A stretch of DNA of 42,082 nucleotides from Pseudomonas donghuensis (GCF_000259195.1 NZ_JH650770.1:85829-127910); one strand, 5' to 3'; counted from the first letter of the stretch, positions 24,995 through 33,893 are shown. Notes: generated from the letters alone by a model not told the origin. Made by a program: numbers and translations.

Positions 24995-25026
24995 CACTTC
25001 CAACAATGACACTCATGGAGCCGAGT

Positions 25027-25830
25027 ATGTCTTTCGAGATCGATCAATATATCCAGGACGAACGCCGCACCCTGCTGGAGCACCCGCTGTTCGCCAATAT
25101 CGCCACCCTGGATGACGTGCGCTTGCTGATGGAGGTCCACGTCTTTGCGGTGTGGGACTTCATGACCCTGCTCAAACGCATCCAGCGTGACCTGACCTGC
25201 GTCGAGCTGCCGTGGCTGGCGCCCAAGCACATCACCGCCGCCCGCCTGATCAACGAGATAGTCATCGGCGAGGAAACCGACGAGCGTCCCGGTGGCGGCT
25301 TCATCAGCCACATGGAGCTGTATGTCAACGCCATGGAAGAAATCGGTGCCAACACCGCGCCGTTTCGCAACTTCCTCACCCAGCTCGGTAACGGCGCCCC
25401 GCTTGGCCAGGCCCTGGCGGCCCCGGACATTCCGCTGCCGGCCAAGATCTTCGTCAGCCAGACCCTCGACGTCGCCCTGTACGGCACCACGGAGCAAGCC
25501 CTGGCGTATTTCTTCTTCGGTCGCGAAGACATCATCCCGGACATGTTCGGGCGCCTGCTGGAGAACTGGTCGGTCAGCGAGGATAGCGTGCCGATGCTGA
25601 CCTACTACCTCAAACGCCACATCGAGATGGACGGCGACGACCACGGCCCGGCGGCCAAACGCATCATCGCCGCCATCATCACCGAACCGGCCCAGCAAAC
25701 CCAGTTGGTCAACAGCGCGCGCAGCGCCATCAATGCCCGCATCGGCCTGTGGGACGGCGTGCAGCACCTGTTGGCCGAGCGCCTGCCGACACCCGAATTA
25801 CAACACCAGTACCAGGCCGAACTGGGCTGA
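25027..25830 (+). CDS. DUF3050 protein, heme-oxygenase-like fold (candidate di-iron oxidase)
   Basis: The 267-residue protein matches the DUF3050 family as I remember it: RLLMEVHVFAVWDFMTLLK, then NEIVIGEETDE and ISHMELYVNAMEE, FFFGREDIIPDMF, and HIEMDGDDHGP. Acidic and His residues are clustered as in heme-oxygenase-like di-iron oxidases (Glu36, His38, Glu82/83, His95, Glu167, His198, Glu200, and Asp202-x3-His206, which matches the late DxxxH ligand pair of that superfamily). HDO enzymes perform decarboxylation, N-oxygenation or C-C cleavage. I chose ATG 25027, after ATGGAGCCGAGT. DUF3050 itself has no function that I can name, so the enzyme role is inference. Confidence 0.82.
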   Translation: MSFEIDQYIQDERRTLLEHPLFANIATLDDVRLLMEVHVFAVWDFMTLLKRIQRDLTCVELPWLAPKHITAARLINEIVIGEETDERPGGGFISHMELYVNAMEEIGANTAPFRNFLTQLGNGAPLGQALAAPDIPLPAKIFVSQTLDVALYGTTEQALAYFFFGREDIIPDMFGRLLENWSVSEDSVPMLTYYLKRHIEMDGDDHGPAAKRIIAAIITEPAQQTQLVNSARSAINARIGLWDGVQHLLAERLPTPELQHQYQAELG

Positions 25831-25910
25831 GGGCAGCACCTGCGTGCCGGGCTACGGCCCGGTGCACAGCCCTTCCTGCGCGATAAAAATCCAGACGAAG
25901 AGCGTATGAC

Positions 25911-26975
25911 ATGGTGAAAAGCAAATACGGCAAATTGGCGGTATGTGCACTGGTAATCGGTGGCCTGCTGTTTCTTGGCTGGCAGCGCTGGCAATACGCC
26001 CGGGAATACGTCAGTACCGACAATGCCGAGGTGGAGGGGGTCATCATCCCGATCCGTGCCAAACTCTCCGGAACCGTGGTCGAGGTTCCGATCCGCGAAA
26101 ACGCCCGGGTCGAACAGGGCGAACTGCTCTACCAGGTACGCGAGGACGAGTACCGCCGGCGGGTCGAGCAAGCCCAGGCCAACTACCTCGGCCTGATGGT
26201 CGCCGCCGGCCAGGGTGGCATGCCCGGCCTGATGGACAGCCAGGTGCGCAGCGCCGCGGCCCGCAGCCTTGCCGCCGAAGCCGCCATCGCCCAGCTCGGT
26301 GCCAACCTCGAGCAAGCCCGCAGCGACTACCAGCGTACCCGGCGCCTGGCCAGCCAGGGCGTAGTCAGCACCCAGGACCTGGAAGCCGCCCAGGCGCGCT
26401 TCAATGCCCTGAACCACGAGCTACAGGCAGCCCGCAGTAACTCCCGCGCCGCCGTCGAAGGCACCCTGGCCAACAAGGCGGCACTGAAAGTCGAGGAATA
26501 CCGTATCGGTGCTGCCGAAGCGGAACTTGAACTGGCTCGGATCCAGCTGCAGGACACCCGCCAGACCTCGCCCCAGGCCGGCATCATCGCAAAAAAGGAA
26601 GTCGAGCCCGGGCAATTCGTGGTCGCCGGGCAAAAGCTCTTGAGCCTGGTCAGTACCGAGCACCTGTGGGTAATCGCCAATTTCAAGGAAACCCACATCG
26701 GCCGCGTGCGGGTCGGACAAAAGGCCCGGATCAGCGTCGATGCCTTCCCCGGTGAACGCTTCGAAGGCGTCGTGCAAAGCCTGGTGCCGGCCACTGGTGC
26801 GCGCTTCTCACTGCTGCCCCAGGAAAACGCCACCGGCAACTTCACCAAGGTAGTGCAGCGCATCCAGGCGCGCATCGAACTCGACCAGGTGCCCGAGCGA
26901 TACCGCAATGCGTTGAGCCAGGGCATGAGCGTGTTCGTTGAGGTGAACATCCGGGACGCCGAGCAGACCCTATGA
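25911..26975 (+). CDS. HlyD/EmrA-family periplasmic adaptor (membrane fusion protein)
   Basis: The 354-residue protein has one N-terminal membrane anchor (LAVCALVIGGLLFLGW). A barrel-sandwich/biotinyl-lipoyl half follows (VSTDNAEVEGVIIPIRAKLS), then a long helical hairpin (~90-205, rich in Ala, Gln, Glu). The second lipoyl half is SPQAGIIAKKEVEPGQFVVA, followed by a beta-barrel (LWVIANFKETHIGRVRVGQK). This matches EmrA-type adaptors. It overlaps the start of the MFS gene, and with 26972 and 28510 forms a complete inner-membrane to outer-membrane exporter. It is separated from the DUF3050 gene by 80 bases that include a small GC hairpin. Confidence 0.93.
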   Translation: MVKSKYGKLAVCALVIGGLLFLGWQRWQYAREYVSTDNAEVEGVIIPIRAKLSGTVVEVPIRENARVEQGELLYQVREDEYRRRVEQAQANYLGLMVAAGQGGMPGLMDSQVRSAAARSLAAEAAIAQLGANLEQARSDYQRTRRLASQGVVSTQDLEAAQARFNALNHELQAARSNSRAAVEGTLANKAALKVEEYRIGAAEAELELARIQLQDTRQTSPQAGIIAKKEVEPGQFVVAGQKLLSLVSTEHLWVIANFKETHIGRVRVGQKARISVDAFPGERFEGVVQSLVPATGARFSLLPQENATGNFTKVVQRIQARIELDQVPERYRNALSQGMSVFVEVNIRDAEQTL

Positions 26976-28546
26976 AATCGCCCTGGCTGGTGGCCTTCAC
27001 GGTCACCCTGATCTCGATGATGGAGCTGCTCGATGTCACCATCGTCAACGTTGCCATTCCCAGCTTGATGGGCAGCTTCGGCGCCTCGGTGGATGAAATC
27101 TCCTGGGTCTCGACCGGTTACATCGTCGCCAACGTAGTAATCCTCCCGGCCAGTGGCTGGCTGTCGGCCTGGTTCGGCCGGCGCAACTACTACCTGGTTT
27201 CCTCGACCCTGTTCGTACTGGCCTCGCTGGGCTGCGCGATGTCCACCGAGCTCTGGCAACTGGTGGCCTTCCGGATTATCCAGGGCCTGGCTGGCGGTGG
27301 CTTGCTGGGTATCTCCCAGGCAATCATCTACGACGTGTTCCCCAAGGAAAAGGTCAGCACTGGCCTGGCCCTGTACGGGGTCGGGGTAATGATGGGACCG
27401 ACCCTGGGGCCCTCGGTGGGCGGTTACCTGATCGATGAATTCTCCTGGCACTGGATCTTTCTGATCAACCTGCCGATCGGCGCTGTGGCGATCCTTCTGT
27501 CGTGGCTCTGCGTGCATGACTCAATCAACGAGAAACGCCCGCAAAGCATCGACTACATCGGCTTCGCCCTGCTCGCCCTGGGCGTCGGCAGCCTGCAGAT
27601 CATGCTCGAGCGCGGCGAACACTGGGACTGGCTGGAATCGGACCTGACCATCGCCTGCCTGCTGCTGGGCAGCTTCGGCCTGCTGGCGTTTTTCTGGTGG
27701 GAGCAGCGCGTGGCCACTCCGATCGTCAATATGGCGCTGTTTCGCAACCGCGAGTTCCTCATGGGCTCGGTCTGTGCCTTTTGTGTCGGCTTCGGCCTGT
27801 ACAGCACGCTGTTCATGGTGCCGTTACTGCTGCAGACGCTGCTGGACCAGAGCGCCTACCAGAGCGGCATGGTGATCTTTCCCGGGGCCCTGGCCAGCGC
27901 CGTGAGCACCCTGGTGATCGGCAAGCTGTCCCAGGAAAACAAGATCGATGAACGGCTGTTCGTCAGCGTCGGCATCCTCATCTACGGCTATGCGATGTAC
28001 CTGCACACCCAGTTCACCCTGCAAAGCAGCCCCGACACCCTGTACTGGCCGCTGATCATCCGCGGGCTTGGCCTGGGCATGATTTTCGTTCCGCTCACCA
28101 ACCTGGCCATGCGCCAACTGCCTGCACAGCTGATCTCGGTCGGTTCGGGGGTGCTCAACCTCATGCGCCAGCTCGGTGGCAGCGTCGGCATCGCCATCGC
28201 CGCGACCTTGCTGACGCGCTTTTCCTGGGCGCGCTACCGGCAATTATCCGAGCACGTCACCGAGTCGAGCATCATCGCCAGCGGCTGGGATGTTGCCCGC
28301 TACGACCCACGCGTGCTCTCGCTGGGCACCAGCGATCCGGCCCAGGCGCAAGCCCTGCTGGCCCTGGTCAATACCCGTGAACAGGCACAGATGCTCGGCT
28401 TCAGCATGCTCTTCGGCCTGCTTGGCGCAGTAATGCTGATCGGTGTGCCGATGGTCCTGCTGATGCGCAACCCCAAACGAATCGCTCAATCCGAACAGGA
28501 AGCCTTGCCGTGCTCGAACAACTCTCGCGAATCCGCGCAAGCCTGA
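26972..28546 (+). CDS. MFS exporter, DHA2 (EmrB/14-TM) family
   Basis: The 524-residue protein has about 14 hydrophobic segments. DHA2 motifs are visible: MELLDVTIVNVAIPSLMG in TM1, SGWLSAWFGRRNYYL as the loop 2-3 motif A, RIIQGLAGGGLLG, and GVGVMMGPTLGPSVGGYLID as motif C. It is a drug/proton antiporter of the EmrB type, and would pump the product of the adjoining pathway, or a toxic analogue, into the adaptor-TolC duct. The ATG overlaps the stop of the adaptor gene. The last residues overlap the TolC-like gene. Confidence 0.94.
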   Translation: MKSPWLVAFTVTLISMMELLDVTIVNVAIPSLMGSFGASVDEISWVSTGYIVANVVILPASGWLSAWFGRRNYYLVSSTLFVLASLGCAMSTELWQLVAFRIIQGLAGGGLLGISQAIIYDVFPKEKVSTGLALYGVGVMMGPTLGPSVGGYLIDEFSWHWIFLINLPIGAVAILLSWLCVHDSINEKRPQSIDYIGFALLALGVGSLQIMLERGEHWDWLESDLTIACLLLGSFGLLAFFWWEQRVATPIVNMALFRNREFLMGSVCAFCVGFGLYSTLFMVPLLLQTLLDQSAYQSGMVIFPGALASAVSTLVIGKLSQENKIDERLFVSVGILIYGYAMYLHTQFTLQSSPDTLYWPLIIRGLGLGMIFVPLTNLAMRQLPAQLISVGSGVLNLMRQLGGSVGIAIAATLLTRFSWARYRQLSEHVTESSIIASGWDVARYDPRVLSLGTSDPAQAQALLALVNTREQAQMLGFSMLFGLLGAVMLIGVPMVLLMRNPKRIAQSEQEALPCSNNSRESAQA

Positions 28547-29859
28547 TCGCCCTGCTACTGCTCGCCAGCAGCCAGCAGGCCCGGGCTGATGACCTCTACC
28601 AGCTCTATCAAAAAGCCCTGGCCCATGACATGAAATACGCCGCGGCCATCGAACAACAACGTGCCAGCAACGAGAAAGAACCCCAGGGCCGCGCCCTGCT
28701 GCTGCCCAACCTGTCACTTGAAGGGGGCGCCGCCTGGGTCGACCGCGACGACAGCGGCGCGTCCACACGCAACCGCGACAACTCCAATGCCTACGCACTG
28801 GTGCTGATCCAGCCGCTGCTGCGCTGGCAGAACGTGATCGGCCATGACCAGAGCAAGGCCCTGGTGCTGGCCGGGGAAATCAACCTGCAGGCCGCCCGCC
28901 AGGACCTGATGCTGCGAGTCGCCGACGCCTACTTTGACCTGCTGCTGGCCGAAGACCTGCTCAGCACCAGCCGCCAGCAGGTGCGCACCCTGCAGGAGCA
29001 GCGCAGCAAGGCTGAACGCTTCTACCAGGCCGGCTCCGGCACCGAAAGCGAAGTGCAGCGCATCCAGGCCCGCTACGACCTGGCCTATGCCCGGCAGATG
29101 GCCGCGCACAACGCCGTGCAATTGCACCAGGAAACCCTGGCGCAGTTGACCGGCAGTGTACCCGCGGCCCTGGCGCGGCTCGACCCGCAGGTGCGCTTCC
29201 AGGGGCCGCAGCCAGCGCTGATCGGCACCTGGGCCGAGCAGGCGCAACAGCACAACCTCAAGGTCCAGGCGGCGCAGATCAAGCGCCTGGTGGCAGAAAA
29301 GGAAATCGACAAGCAGCAAGCCGGGCATTTGCCCACGGTCGACCTGGTGGCCGCTCACGGCCGCTTCGCCTCGGTGGGCGGCAGCCTCTACGACGTCACC
29401 CTGCCGGAAGAAAAGTACACCCAGACCGTGGTCGGTGTGCAGGTCAGCCTGCCATTGTACGCCGGTGGCGGCACCACCAGCCGCACCCGCGAAGCCCGCG
29501 CCCTGCACGGTGTGGCCCTGGATGAAGTCGAGGACGCCCGCCGCGAGGCCGGCCTGATGGCGCGCCAGGCCTACCTGACCCTGACCAGCGGCATCAGCCA
29601 GTACGCGGCGCTGCAGCAGGCGCTGCGTTCCAGCCAGACCAACCTGACCTCGACCACCCGCGCCTTCGAGGCCGGCGCGCGGATCAGTTCCGATGTGCTG
29701 GACGCCGAACAACAGGTGACCCAGACCGAACAGCAACTGGCCGAGCAGCGTTATGCGATCGTGCTGGCCCAGCTCAGGTTGCTGGCCGCCAGCGGCAGCC
29801 TCGGCGACGCCGGCCTGCAAGAGATCAACGCCCTGCTCTCAGCGGGCGCTCAAGGGTAG
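28510..29859 (+). CDS. TolC-family outer membrane channel
   Basis: The 449-residue protein starts at GTG 28510, behind AGGAAG and inside the end of the MFS gene. It has a signal peptide (LIALLLLASSQQARA, cleavage before DDLYQLY). Repeated amphipathic alpha-helical stretches with TolC-like phrases follow: QLYQKALAHDMKYAAAIEQQ, NAYALVLIQPLLRW, RVADAYFDLLLAEDLL, and a second repeat AEEKYTQTVV-like region with VQVSLPLYAGG. No lipobox is seen, so it resembles TolC rather than OprM. It completes the tripartite exporter. Its 3' end overlaps the convergent LysR gene by ten bases. Confidence 0.92.
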   Translation: MLEQLSRIRASLIALLLLASSQQARADDLYQLYQKALAHDMKYAAAIEQQRASNEKEPQGRALLLPNLSLEGGAAWVDRDDSGASTRNRDNSNAYALVLIQPLLRWQNVIGHDQSKALVLAGEINLQAARQDLMLRVADAYFDLLLAEDLLSTSRQQVRTLQEQRSKAERFYQAGSGTESEVQRIQARYDLAYARQMAAHNAVQLHQETLAQLTGSVPAALARLDPQVRFQGPQPALIGTWAEQAQQHNLKVQAAQIKRLVAEKEIDKQQAGHLPTVDLVAAHGRFASVGGSLYDVTLPEEKYTQTVVGVQVSLPLYAGGGTTSRTREARALHGVALDEVEDARREAGLMARQAYLTLTSGISQYAALQQALRSSQTNLTSTTRAFEAGARISSDVLDAEQQVTQTEQQLAEQRYAIVLAQLRLLAASGSLGDAGLQEINALLSAGAQG

Positions 29860-30782
29860 TGGCCGTCGCGGTACTGCGCCGCCACCTCGCGCAAAACCTC
29901 GCATAACCATTGCGCAGGCAACGCCAGGGGCAAGGCGGCGTTGCTGCAGATGCCGACCGAGCCGCCCGGTTCACTGACGCCCAGGTCCAGCTCGCACAGT
30001 TCACCGCGGCTGAGGTCAACGCGCACCGCATCCCGGGGGGCGACCCAGACCGCATCGCTGCCTTGCACATAACGTCGGCTGAGGGCCGGCGACAGGGTTT
30101 CCAGGCGTTGCGCCGGTTGCTCGATGGCGCACTGCACGAACAGGCTGTCGGCATGCTTGCGGATGGTCGTGCCGGCCAGCGGCAGCACCAGCGGGTAGTG
30201 CCCGACCTGGCTGCGCTCGATCGGCTGGCGGCCGAGCAAAGGGTGACCTGGGCGCACCACCAGCGACATCGACTCGCTGTACAGGTGCTCGAACATCAGC
30301 CCCTGAATCTGCGGGCTGTCGGTCATGCGCCCGATCACCAGGTCCAGTTCGCCCACATGCAATTGCCCCAGCAGGTGCGCACTGGGGCCAGTGGCAACGC
30401 TGACCACCAGGGCCTCATGGCGCTGGTGCAGGCGGCACAGCACCTCGGGCATCAGCAGGCTTTCAACCGTCGACAACACGCCGACACGCACCTGGGGCGG
30501 TGCGTGCTCTTCACCGCGCAGGGTGCTCACCCCTTCGCGCAGGGCCTGCACGCTGGGGCCGGCGTAGCGCATGAAACGCACCCCGGCCGGGGTCAGCTCG
30601 ACGCCCTGCTTGCTGCGCTCGAACAGCCGCGTCTCAAGCAGCTCTTCAAGCTCCTTGAGGGTCTTGGAGATAGCCGGCTGACTGATCGCCATGGCGTCGG
30701 CAGCCTTGGCGAAACTGCCCTGGCGGGCGATTTCGAGAAAGCACAGCAAGTGGCGGAATTTGATCCGGGTGTCGAGGTTCAT
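29850..30782 (-). CDS. pcaQ: LysR-type regulator, PcaQ-like
   Basis: The 310-residue protein has the LysR helix-turn-helix at ~8-67 (RHLLCFLEIARQGSFAKAAD, SQPAISKTLKELEELL). An effector domain follows, with VRVGVLSTVESLLMPEVL, ELDLVIGRMTDSPQIQGL and VLPLAGTTIRKHADS. These phrases agree with PcaQ (pca operon transcription factor), which senses beta-carboxy-muconate or related protocatechuate intermediates, as I remember the family. No pca genes are in the window, so its target may be elsewhere or the family assignment too narrow. It is convergent with the TolC-like gene and not obviously part of the export cluster. A REP variant lies between it and nirD. Confidence 0.78.
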   Translation of the reverse strand: MNLDTRIKFRHLLCFLEIARQGSFAKAADAMAISQPAISKTLKELEELLETRLFERSKQGVELTPAGVRFMRYAGPSVQALREGVSTLRGEEHAPPQVRVGVLSTVESLLMPEVLCRLHQRHEALVVSVATGPSAHLLGQLHVGELDLVIGRMTDSPQIQGLMFEHLYSESMSLVVRPGHPLLGRQPIERSQVGHYPLVLPLAGTTIRKHADSLFVQCAIEQPAQRLETLSPALSRRYVQGSDAVWVAPRDAVRVDLSRGELCELDLGVSEPGGSVGICSNAALPLALPAQWLCEVLREVAAQYRDGHYP

Positions 30783-30811
30783 CCCGGGAGTTTATCGGGG
30801 CTCCGGCAAGA

Positions 30812-30902
30812 CTGCGACCGCTTTGCGGTCGATCGCCGACAAGACCGGCTCCCACAGGTACTGCATACCCCAGACACTGCGGGGGCTGGCTTGCCAGCGA
30901 TG
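30812..30902. repeat. Degenerate REP-like repeat, copy 4
   Basis: The right arm GGCTGGCTTGCCAGCGATGAGG equals the standard REP arm apart from its 5' bases. The left part (ACCGCTTTGCGGTCGATCGC then GGCTCCCACAGG) is a different, also common, pseudomonad variant. It lies between the PcaQ-like and nirD genes. Confidence 0.7.
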
Positions 30903-30908
30903 AGGCCA

Positions 30909-31274
30909 TCAGCAGCGCCCCAACTCTATCTGCTCACCACTGATGCGCACCGGCCACACCTGCAAGGCCTGCTGCGGATCCTCCAGGCAACGCCCGTCAC
31001 GCAAGCAGAAATGCTGCTTGTACAACGGTGCCGCCACCACCAACTCGCCCTTGAGCTCCCCCACCAGCCCGCGGCCGATCACATTGGCCCCTGACTTGGG
31101 GTCGCGGTTGTCCACGGCAAACAGTGGCGTGGCATGCCCGGGCAGGTAGAACAGCGCCACCTGGCGGCCGTCGAACCACACCACCACCCCGGACTGGGCG
31201 ATCAGGTCGGTACGGCTGCAGACCGCCTGCCAGTGTTGCGCCTGAACAGTTATCGCAGCGTTGGTCTGGCTCAT
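30909..31274 (-). CDS. nirD: Assimilatory nitrite reductase small subunit
   Basis: The 121-residue protein has the Rieske-like NirD fold: VVVWFDGRQVALFYLP, FAVDNRDPKSGANVIGRGL, and GELVVAAPLYKQHFCLRDG. The Cys/His ligands of true Rieske clusters are missing, as is normal for NirD. It associates with NirB to reduce nitrite to ammonium with NADH in the cytoplasm. The ATG at 31274 overlaps the nirB stop (ATGA), so the two are coupled. It is the last gene of the nitrate assimilation run. Confidence 0.94.
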   Translation of the reverse strand: MSQTNAAITVQAQHWQAVCSRTDLIAQSGVVVWFDGRQVALFYLPGHATPLFAVDNRDPKSGANVIGRGLVGELKGELVVAAPLYKQHFCLRDGRCLEDPQQALQVWPVRISGEQIELGRC

Positions 31275-33832
31275 CAGAGCACCTCCTCGGTGGTCGGGAT
31301 CAAGTGAAGTTCGCCGGCGCCGATGGGCCGGCGCTGGCCGCGTTCGCGGACAAAGTGCACACCCGGGTCCGGGCGCTGGTCGTTGACGAAGGTGCGGAAG
31401 CGCTTGAGCTTGTCCGGGTCTTTGAGGGCATTGGCCCACTCGCACTCGTAGCGGTCGACCACCAGCTGCATCTGCGCTTCCAGTTCTGCGCCCAGGCCCA
31501 GGCTGTCGTCGAGGATCACCTGCTTGAGGTAGTCCAGGCCGCCCTCCAGGCTTTCGCGCCACACCGAGGTGCGCTGCAGCTTGTCGGCGGTACGGATGTA
31601 GAACATCAGCACGCGGTCGATGATGCGGATCAGGCTGGCGTCGTCCAGGTCGGTGGCGAACAGTTCGGCATGCCGCGGGCGCATGCCGCCGTTGCCGCAG
31701 ATGTACAGGTTCCAGCCTTTCTCGGTAGCGATCACGCCGATGTCCTTGCTCTGTGCCTCGGCGCATTCGCGGGTGCAGCCGGACACCGCGAACTTGAGCT
31801 TGTGCGGCGAACGCAGGCCCTTGTAGCGGTCTTCCAGGGTCAGGGCCATCTGTACGCTGTCCTGTACGCCGTAGCGGCACCAGGTACTGCCCACGCAGGA
31901 TTTCACCGTGCGCGTCGACTTGCCGTAGGCGTGGCCGGTCTCGAAGCCTGCGGCAATCAGTTCGGCCCAGATTTCTGGCAATTCATGCAGCTGGGCGCCG
32001 AACAGGTCGATGCGCTGGCCGCCGGTGATCTTGGTATAGAGGTCGTATTTTTTCGCCACTTCGCCGATGACGATCAGCTTCTCGGGGGTGATCTCGCCGC
32101 CGGGAATCCGCGGCACCACCGAGTAGGTGCCGTTCTTCTGCATGTTGGCCATGAAGGTGTCGTTGGTGTCCTGTAGTGGTACCAGCGACGGGTCCATGAT
32201 CGGTTGGTTCCAGCACGAGGCGAGAATCGAGCCGATCGTGGGTTTGCAGATATCGCAGCCGACATGGCCGCGACCATGCCTGGCGAGCATCTCGTCAAAA
32301 CTGAGGATGCCCTCGACCCGCACCAGCGCGTACAGCTCCTGGCGGGTGTAGGCGAAGTGCTCGCAGAGGCTCTTGTCGACGCTGACCCCACGGGCGATCA
32401 GTTCATGCTCGAACACCTGCTTGAGCAACGCCGCACAACCACCGCAACCGGTGCAGGCCTTGGTCTGCTGCTTGAGCTCGCCGAGGTCGCCGCAACCGTT
32501 GTCGATAGCCGCGCAGACCGCGCCCTTGCTGACGTTGTGGCAGGAGCAGAGGGTCGCGCTGGCGGGCAAGGCATCGATGCCCAGTGCCGGCGCGCCGGCC
32601 GACTGCGGCAGGATCAGGCCGGCCGGGTCGGCTGGCAGGGCAATGCCGTTCTGCACGTATTGCAGCAAGGTGTCGTAGTAGCTGTTGTCGCCGACCAGCA
32701 CCGCGCCGATCACCTGTTTGCCGCTGGCATCGACCACCAGCCGGCGATAGGCCGATGCGGCTTCGTCGATAAAGCGATAGCTGCGTGCGCCCGGCGTGGC
32801 GCCGTGAGCGTCGCCGATGGAGCCGACATCGACGCCGAGCAGTTTGAGCTTGGTCGACATGTCGGCACCGGTAAAATTGCCAGCGTCTTCACCGGCCAGG
32901 GCCGCCGCGACATTGCGCGCCATGCTGTAGCCCGGCGCTACCAGGCCGAACACGCTGCCGTTCCATGAGGCACATTCGCCAATGGCGAAGATCCGTGGGT
33001 CGCTGCTGCGACACGCGCTGTCGATCACCACCCCGCCGCGCGGCGCGATTTCCAGGCCGCTGCTGCGACCCAGGGCGTCCTGTGGGCGGATACCGGCGGA
33101 GAACACGATCAGGTCGGTTTCAAGAAACTCGCCGCCGTCGAAGTTCATCCGGTAGCGATAGTCTTCACCGGCAACGATGGCCTGGGTCGCCCGCGACAGG
33201 TGCACGCCAACCCCCAGGGCTTCGATCTGCGCACGCAAGGCCGCGCCGCCTTCGGCATCCAGTTGCACCGGCATCAAGCGCGGGGCGAACTCCACCACGT
33301 GGGCCTCCAGGCCCAAGGACTTCAAGGCATTGGCCGCCTCAAGGCCGAGCAGGCCACCGCCGACCACCACGCCACGGCGGGCACTGCTGGCGGCGGCGCG
33401 GATGGCATCGAGATCATCGAGGGTGCGATAGACCAGGCGCGCCGCCCCGTGCGAGCCTTCAATCGGCGGCACGAACGGATAGGAGCCGGTGGCCAGGACC
33501 AGTTGATCATAAGGGTAGCGCCCGGCGCGGGTGACCACTTCGCAGCGTTCGCGGTCGATCTCCAGGACCGGCTCACCCAGGTGCAGGTGGATGCCGTGCC
33601 CGGCGTACAAACCCGCCTCGCCCAGCGCCAGGGTCTCGGCATCACTGCCACTGAAGTACTCCGACAGGTGCACACGGTCGTAGGCGCGCTGGCGCTCTTC
33701 GCCGAACACCCGCACCTGGAAGCGGCCCAGGGCACCGCGTTCGATCAGTTGCTCGATGCAGTGATGACCGACCATGCCGTTGCCGACGATGATCAGCTGT
33801 TGCCGCGCTTCGATGCTGGTAAACCCATTCAT
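31274..33832 (-). CDS. nirB: Assimilatory nitrite reductase large subunit
   Basis: The 852-residue protein begins with an FAD/NAD(H) pyridine-nucleotide oxidoreductase part (IIVGNGMVGHHCIEQL, then VVVGGGLLGLEAANAL near 145). BFD-like [2Fe-2S] cysteines follow in CSCHNVSKGAVCAAIDNGCG and CTGCGGC. The C-terminal nitrite/sulfite reductase half contains the siroheme-[4Fe-4S] cysteines 646, 652, 686 and 690 (CVGSTWC and CTREC). The length is that of NirB. It reduces nitrite to ammonium with six electrons from NADH. Its leader holds an intrinsic terminator hairpin (33894-33930), and its sigma54 promoter is at 34002-34016. Confidence 0.96.
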   Translation of the reverse strand: MNGFTSIEARQQLIIVGNGMVGHHCIEQLIERGALGRFQVRVFGEERQRAYDRVHLSEYFSGSDAETLALGEAGLYAGHGIHLHLGEPVLEIDRERCEVVTRAGRYPYDQLVLATGSYPFVPPIEGSHGAARLVYRTLDDLDAIRAAASSARRGVVVGGGLLGLEAANALKSLGLEAHVVEFAPRLMPVQLDAEGGAALRAQIEALGVGVHLSRATQAIVAGEDYRYRMNFDGGEFLETDLIVFSAGIRPQDALGRSSGLEIAPRGGVVIDSACRSSDPRIFAIGECASWNGSVFGLVAPGYSMARNVAAALAGEDAGNFTGADMSTKLKLLGVDVGSIGDAHGATPGARSYRFIDEAASAYRRLVVDASGKQVIGAVLVGDNSYYDTLLQYVQNGIALPADPAGLILPQSAGAPALGIDALPASATLCSCHNVSKGAVCAAIDNGCGDLGELKQQTKACTGCGGCAALLKQVFEHELIARGVSVDKSLCEHFAYTRQELYALVRVEGILSFDEMLARHGRGHVGCDICKPTIGSILASCWNQPIMDPSLVPLQDTNDTFMANMQKNGTYSVVPRIPGGEITPEKLIVIGEVAKKYDLYTKITGGQRIDLFGAQLHELPEIWAELIAAGFETGHAYGKSTRTVKSCVGSTWCRYGVQDSVQMALTLEDRYKGLRSPHKLKFAVSGCTRECAEAQSKDIGVIATEKGWNLYICGNGGMRPRHAELFATDLDDASLIRIIDRVLMFYIRTADKLQRTSVWRESLEGGLDYLKQVILDDSLGLGAELEAQMQLVVDRYECEWANALKDPDKLKRFRTFVNDQRPDPGVHFVRERGQRRPIGAGELHLIPTTEEVL

Positions 33833-33893
33833 ACCCGATCCTCACTCAAGGCCATTCACGGTGGCTTTGCTGCTGGGGGCCAACCCCGAAAAA

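Noticed and set aside
24157..25026. N-terminal extension of the DUF3050 frame back to 24157
   Set aside because: It lies inside the desaturase gene in another frame and is Pro/Arg/Ala-rich. The ATG at 25027 has a ribosome site and begins the conserved sequence.
25844..25867. GC hairpin between the DUF3050 and EmrA-like genes as a terminator
   Set aside because: The stem is short, with a wobble pair, and no T-run follows. It does not justify splitting the cluster into two transcription units, though partial termination is possible.
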